A stretch of DNA of 64,000 bases from CAYVHU01 sp964451415 (GTDB taxonomy: Bacteria; Pseudomonadota; Alphaproteobacteria; Rhodospirillales; Magnetovibrionaceae), in NCBI GenBank assembly GCA_964451415.1, contig CAYVHU010000006.1, forward strand, positions 1-64,000. The letters are read 5' to 3'. The notes under the pieces were generated by a model. It made no database searches and had not been told where the DNA came from. It worked only from the letters and a program-made list of their open reading frames with translations. This document shows, piece after piece, positions 60,125 to 64,000 of this stretch; within the stretch, counting starts at the first letter, position 1, and the number at the start of each line of letters is the position of its first letter. A program made the position numbers and the translations under genes.

Positions 60125-63100
60125 TCAACGTTCATCAAGGCAATGTTCGATCCACTTCGCGGTGAGCTTTTCCGAAACCGCGTTTTGACGCAGGCGCGAA
60201 TTCAGGCTTGCAAAATCGACCAGATCCAGCGGCTGGTCCTGGTTGAAACAGCTGAACACCACTTCGGCCTTGCCCGTTTCGGGATCGACGTGGCGTTGCA
60301 GGCACTGGGCACAGATTTCCTTCATCATGCATTGCATGGGGGCGTTGATGGACCCAAGCCCGGCGTGCCCTGGCTTTAAAAATTCCTTGAGAACACCGTG
60401 GCGCGCATCCGTCACCGCCTTCATCATCATGTCCGAGCCGATGGCGATGATGCGATCCACGTCGCTGAGGGCAATGGGGACCTCACCCAGTTTGCCGCCG
60501 CCGTAGGCCGCCAGCGCCTCGACAATGTTGCCGGTGAAGCTGAAATCGCCCGCGCGCGCCACCTTGAAGCCCGGCGCTGCGTCGCAGCACCACACGATGG
60601 TGTCGGCGGCACGTTCGATATTTTCAACGTGATAGCGATCCTGCACGGTTTTATAGGCCGCAAAATACAAAACCTTGGAACCCGCCGCGCGCAATGCCTG
60701 ACCAATGGAAAACAGCACCGCGTTGCCAAGCCCGCCACCGGCCAGCAGCACGGTTTCGCCCCCCGGTGTCTGCGTGGGCATGCCCGTCGGTCCCATCAAG
60801 ACTACCGGCTCGCCCACATTTAAATGCCGGCACAGGCTTGACGAACCGCCCATTTCCAACACGATCATCGCCACCAGACCTTGGTCGCGGTCAACCCAGG
60901 CCCCCGTCAGCGCCAGACCTTCCATGGCCATGGCGGTGTTTTGTTTGCGCGCCGCCAGAACCTCGAAATTTTGCAAGCGGAAAAACTGGCCGGGCTTGAA
61001 CGCGCGCGCGGCGAAGGGCGCTTTGACCACCACCTCGACAATGTTCGCAGTTAAACGTTCAACGCGGTGCACGGTGGCGATCAATCCACCGTCCAACACC
61101 GCCGTGAGGTCCGTAAAGCTCGCCTCGCTAGGGGCCGCTTTGCTCAACGCCGCCCCCACCACCGGGAAGCCCTGTTTGGCGCTGGCCATGGCCTTCACCA
61201 CGTTGCCCGCGAAACTGGGGTGCAGGTCGCCGAAAAAACTCATGGAGCGTCCGGGCGTGGCCGACATTAACACGCGCACCACTTCGGGCTTGGGGGTGCG
61301 TTCGGGTGTTACGGCGTGCGCCTCATGATCCACGGCTTGAAAAAACTTACCGTCAAGGGCCGCGAAATTCGGGTCTTCCCGGCTCAACACCGTGTTGGGC
61401 TTGGTGCCCGCCGCCACCAAAACGGCGCGCGCGGGCAGGCTCACCTCTTGGCCTGTACCGTGCGGACGGCCATCTTCGCCCATGGTCTGGACTTCAAGTT
61501 TCAAGGCCGAGACCCAGCCGTGCTCATCGACCTCGACGGCTGTGGGGGAAAGCAGTTCGGCAAAGCGAACGCCTTGTTCCAACGCCTTGGCGATTTCCTC
61601 GTGGTTCAAGGTATAGCTGGGCGCATCCACCATGCGCCGCCGGTAAACGATAGTGGCCCCACCCCACGCGTTGAGCAGTCCGGAAAAGTCCGCTTTCCGG
61701 TTTTGGGTTCCGGCAAGCGCGCGTTCATAACGCACGGCACGGCCATGGGTGAGAAATTCATCGGCAATGTCGTGGTCTTCTTGCGTCCAACGCGTGCGCA
61801 ACGCAGCGCGCCCCCGTTCGGCCTCCAGCACATCGTAGCGATCCAGGAATTTTTCCACCTGTTTGACGTAATAGGCCAGCGCTTCGCTCGCAGCATCGAT
61901 GGCGGTCAGACCGCCGCCGATGATCAAGGCCGGCAAGCGCAACTGCAAATTGGCCAGGGAATCCGCTTTGGCCGCCCCTGTGAGCTGCAACGCCATCAAG
62001 AAGTCCGAGGCCTGACGCACGCCGCGCGCCAGATTGTTTTCCATATCCAAAATGGTCGGCTTGCCCGCCCCCATGCACAGGGCGATATGGTCGAAGCCCA
62101 TGGCATAGGCCTGATCGGCGCTCAGTTGTGCGGCAAACCGCACGCCACCGTACAGGCGGAAAGTTGCGCGGCGTTCCAGCAAAAGCCGCATGATTTTGAG
62201 AAAATTCTTATCCCAGCGCACCGTAATGCCGTATTCCGCCACGCCGCCGAAGCCCGCCATGGTGCGCGCGTCCAGAGGCTCGCGGATGGTGCCGATGTTT
62301 TCAATCGGTTCAAACGCTCGACGTTCGCCCATGGGCGTAATCCCCGACAACGCCGCATCCAGCGGTTCGATCTTCGCCCCATCAACGACGACCACGCCGT
62401 GGCCTTCATTCATCAAATGATGGCTCAGCGCCGCCCCCGCCGGACCGGCCCCCACAACCAACACCTTGTAGCCACTTGAGGCCTTGGGCAGGGGACGACG
62501 CAGGTTCAGCGGATTCCAGCGGGTAAGAAGACTGTAAAGTTCGAACCCCCACGGCAGTTCCAGCACGTCTTTCAAAATGCGGGTTTCGACCTCGGGAATG
62601 TCAACCGGGTCCTGTTTTTGATAAATACACGCCTTCATACAGTCGTTGCAAATGCGGTGTCCGGTCCCCGCACACAACGGATTGTCCACCACGACAAAGG
62701 CTAGCGCCGCAACCGCATAGCCTGCTATTTTGGCGCTATGCATTTCCGAAATGCGCTGTTCCAGCGGGCAGCCGGAAAGCTCGACTTCGAAAACGCTTTT
62801 TTGGAATGCGCCGGTCTTGGCATCTCGCAAGCCCTTGGAACAGGAATCCTTGCCGCGTTCATGGCACAAAATGCAGTAATGCGCTTCATCCAGCGCGCCG
62901 ACCAGATCGCACCCCTCATCGGTTAAGGCAAAACCGTCGCGCGGCGTGCGGCGTTCTTCCTTGAAATGAGCTGCCGCCACACCCGCAACGTGCGTCGTAT
63001 CCGTGGGCACCAGATGCATATAATCGGTTTTGGCGGGCTGGCGAAAAAGAACATCGTGTTCATGACGCTCACGTCCGGCATGACTCAATGTGGCCCACAC

Positions 63101-63601
63101 GGCGTAATCGAGGGCCTGTGCAATCTCGCCTGCGTGGGCCTTTTCGTCTTCAAGCCAGCGCATCACGGTGGCGGCGAAGCTGAACGGGGTCAACGCGCCC
63201 CCCATGACAGGTGCGAGGGTTGCTTCCAAGGCGGGGCCGTCTATTTTTTCGGCGTCTTCCGAGGTTTTGCCCTTGAGCGCGCGCCGCTGCACGAATTGAC
63301 GTTTGCAGGTGTAGAGGTCCGCTAAATCCGCATGTCGTCCTGTGAGGCTTTGCAGGGAACCTTCGATCTTGAACAAGGCGCCCATGAAGCCATCGACAAA
63401 GGGGGCCAGTTCCAGCAACAGACCCGCTTCGGCCTTGGGATCCAGAGTGTCCGCATCCTTGCGTGCCGCCTCCAGACGCGTTTTCAACGTCGGGTCGCCA
63501 CGCGTAAGAAAATCTACGAACGCCGCATCCACGCGCCTCAGCGCACCGTCATCGTAAAGGTCCGCAAATACAAAGCCGAATGCGAGGTCAAGCGCTGCCA
63601 T
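60125..63601 (-). CDS. Fused NfnAB-like flavoprotein oxidoreductase
   Basis: A 1158-residue protein of three parts. Residues about 1-235 are helical and unrecognised. Residues about 240-800 resemble GltD/NfnB: cysteine sets CILCHERGKDSC and CNDCMKAC for iron-sulfur clusters, FAD site VVGAGPAGAALSHH and NAD site LIIGGGLTAIDAASE. Residues about 835-1158 resemble NfnA/PyrK: a ferredoxin-reductase fold with GPTGMP and LLAGGGLGNAVL, then CMMKEICAQC and FSCFNQ for a [2Fe-2S] cluster. The two-gene NADH-dependent ferredoxin:NADP oxidoreductase appears joined in one chain; electron bifurcation is inferred. The ATG at 63601 has GGGAAAAAC upstream. Confidence 0.88.
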   Translation of the reverse strand: MAALDLAFGFVFADLYDDGALRRVDAAFVDFLTRGDPTLKTRLEAARKDADTLDPKAEAGLLLELAPFVDGFMGALFKIEGSLQSLTGRHADLADLYTCKRQFVQRRALKGKTSEDAEKIDGPALEATLAPVMGGALTPFSFAATVMRWLEDEKAHAGEIAQALDYAVWATLSHAGRERHEHDVLFRQPAKTDYMHLVPTDTTHVAGVAAAHFKEERRTPRDGFALTDEGCDLVGALDEAHYCILCHERGKDSCSKGLRDAKTGAFQKSVFEVELSGCPLEQRISEMHSAKIAGYAVAALAFVVVDNPLCAGTGHRICNDCMKACIYQKQDPVDIPEVETRILKDVLELPWGFELYSLLTRWNPLNLRRPLPKASSGYKVLVVGAGPAGAALSHHLMNEGHGVVVVDGAKIEPLDAALSGITPMGERRAFEPIENIGTIREPLDARTMAGFGGVAEYGITVRWDKNFLKIMRLLLERRATFRLYGGVRFAAQLSADQAYAMGFDHIALCMGAGKPTILDMENNLARGVRQASDFLMALQLTGAAKADSLANLQLRLPALIIGGGLTAIDAASEALAYYVKQVEKFLDRYDVLEAERGRAALRTRWTQEDHDIADEFLTHGRAVRYERALAGTQNRKADFSGLLNAWGGATIVYRRRMVDAPSYTLNHEEIAKALEQGVRFAELLSPTAVEVDEHGWVSALKLEVQTMGEDGRPHGTGQEVSLPARAVLVAAGTKPNTVLSREDPNFAALDGKFFQAVDHEAHAVTPERTPKPEVVRVLMSATPGRSMSFFGDLHPSFAGNVVKAMASAKQGFPVVGAALSKAAPSEASFTDLTAVLDGGLIATVHRVERLTANIVEVVVKAPFAARAFKPGQFFRLQNFEVLAARKQNTAMAMEGLALTGAWVDRDQGLVAMIVLEMGGSSSLCRHLNVGEPVVLMGPTGMPTQTPGGETVLLAGGGLGNAVLFSIGQALRAAGSKVLYFAAYKTVQDRYHVENIERAADTIVWCCDAAPGFKVARAGDFSFTGNIVEALAAYGGGKLGEVPIALSDVDRIIAIGSDMMMKAVTDARHGVLKEFLKPGHAGLGSINAPMQCMMKEICAQCLQRHVDPETGKAEVVFSCFNQDQPLDLVDFASLNSRLRQNAVSEKLTAKWIEHCLDER

Positions 63602-63717
63602 GATGTTTTTCCCGCCCGTAGAATTTCTTGATACCACCCTCACTTATACCAGCCTTGTTTTTGAACAGATACGCTGGTTTCACAAGCATTTAGTGTTAGC
63701 GTAAATCAACCCCTGTT

Positions 63718-63747
63718 GTTAATGTTATGCTCGTCGTTAATGTTATG
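63718..63747. repeat. Direct repeat upstream of the YHS-domain gene
   Basis: GTTAATGTTATG occurs at 63718-63729 and again at 63736-63747, 18 bases apart, in an AT-rich gap (63602-63818) between two divergent genes. Direct repeats at about two helical turns can bind a regulator dimer or pair, or be a short duplication. Confidence 0.6.
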
Positions 63748-63818
63748 ATTGTGTAACCGTTTCCTAAATTAGTAATACGCAGAAATTCTGTTTGTGTGGC
63801 CAATTTAAGGTGAAATCA

Positions 63819-64000
63819 ATGGAAACCGACCGGAAGTTCATAAATGACCCTGTTTGCGGAATGGAGGTCGATCCTGCGACATCGGCCGCTTCGCAGGAGG
63901 TTTCCAGAAAAACATATTATTTCTGTTCCGACGCCTGTCACAACACATTCCAGCAAGATCCGGGAAAATATACCGGTGCTGCGGCCCCGAAGACGCAACC
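63819..64000 (+). CDS. YHS-domain protein, probably the N terminus of a metal P-type ATPase (cut by window)
   Basis: Only 60 codons are visible. AAGGTGAAATCA precedes the ATG, and the protein starts METDRKFINDPVCGMEVDP, the YHS motif. It continues with TYYFCSDACHNTF, where the cysteines complete a metal-binding fold. This domain opens many copper- and silver-exporting P1B-ATPases of the CopA type, and less often free YHS proteins. The rest is outside the window, so the ATPase itself is inferred. Confidence 0.7.
   Translation, partial: METDRKFINDPVCGMEVDPATSAASQEVSRKTYYFCSDACHNTFQQDPGKYTGAAAPKTQ

Overview
The window looks like the chromosome of an alphaproteobacterium of Rhodospirillales/Magnetospirillum type. 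Evidence: a class I (archaeal-type) lysyl-tRNA synthetase, EipB (DUF1849) and DUF2336 proteins, GC-rich coding with ATG/GTG/TTG starts, and a thrS-infC / rpmI-rplT-pheS-pheT translation cluster. The species cannot be fixed from the sequence alone.

Region 1 (1-9009) is accessory DNA. It holds a Type III restriction-modification pair (mod, cut by the window edge, and res), an AbiE type IV toxin-antitoxin pair, an IncP/RP4-like origin of transfer next to traK, then traL, a small partner gene and a helix-turn-helix gene on the other strand. It ends at the 3' end of a tRNA-Arg(CCG) gene, a classic integration site. I read it as the right part of a mobilizable element carrying anti-phage genes. No integrase, relaxase (traI) or traJ is in view.

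Region 2 (9010-25983) is core chromosome: RidA, a DUF2336 protein, a cysteine-less DsrC homologue, an ABC ATPase, a zinc-finger protein with polA, two tandem paralogues of unknown function, a decayed msrP-msrQ remnant, a GST-family protein, a dehydrogenase, carbonic anhydrase with a hydrolase, two translationally coupled glycosyltransferases, thrS and infC (non-canonical ATC start).

Region 3 (25984-36704): the usual thrS-infC-rpmI-rplT-pheST cluster is split by about 6.5 kb of sensing and stress genes. These are a soluble double-PAS chemoreceptor, TauE with an ArsR-rhodanese regulator sharing putative operators, and oxyR divergent from rubrerythrin-rubredoxin-rubredoxin reductase. rpmI-rplT-pheS-pheT follow.

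Region 4 (36705-53300): a split Aer-like receptor (PAS protein plus chemoreceptor), Lrp/trxB, a LysR regulator, and two tandem candidate small RNAs with C-rich loops and strong terminators beside two small paralogous proteins. After these come an aminotransferase, a methyltransferase, uvrB, eipB, a DsbA-like protein, a lipoprotein and M48 protease pair, and a gamma-glutamyltransferase with a second aminotransferase.

Region 5 (53300-64000): a mercury-resistance operon (merR divergent from merTPA, extended with ccdA-like and SHOCT genes), an unknown secreted protein, lysS, a 1158-residue NfnAB-like fused oxidoreductase, and the start of a YHS-domain gene, probably a copper-type P-type ATPase.
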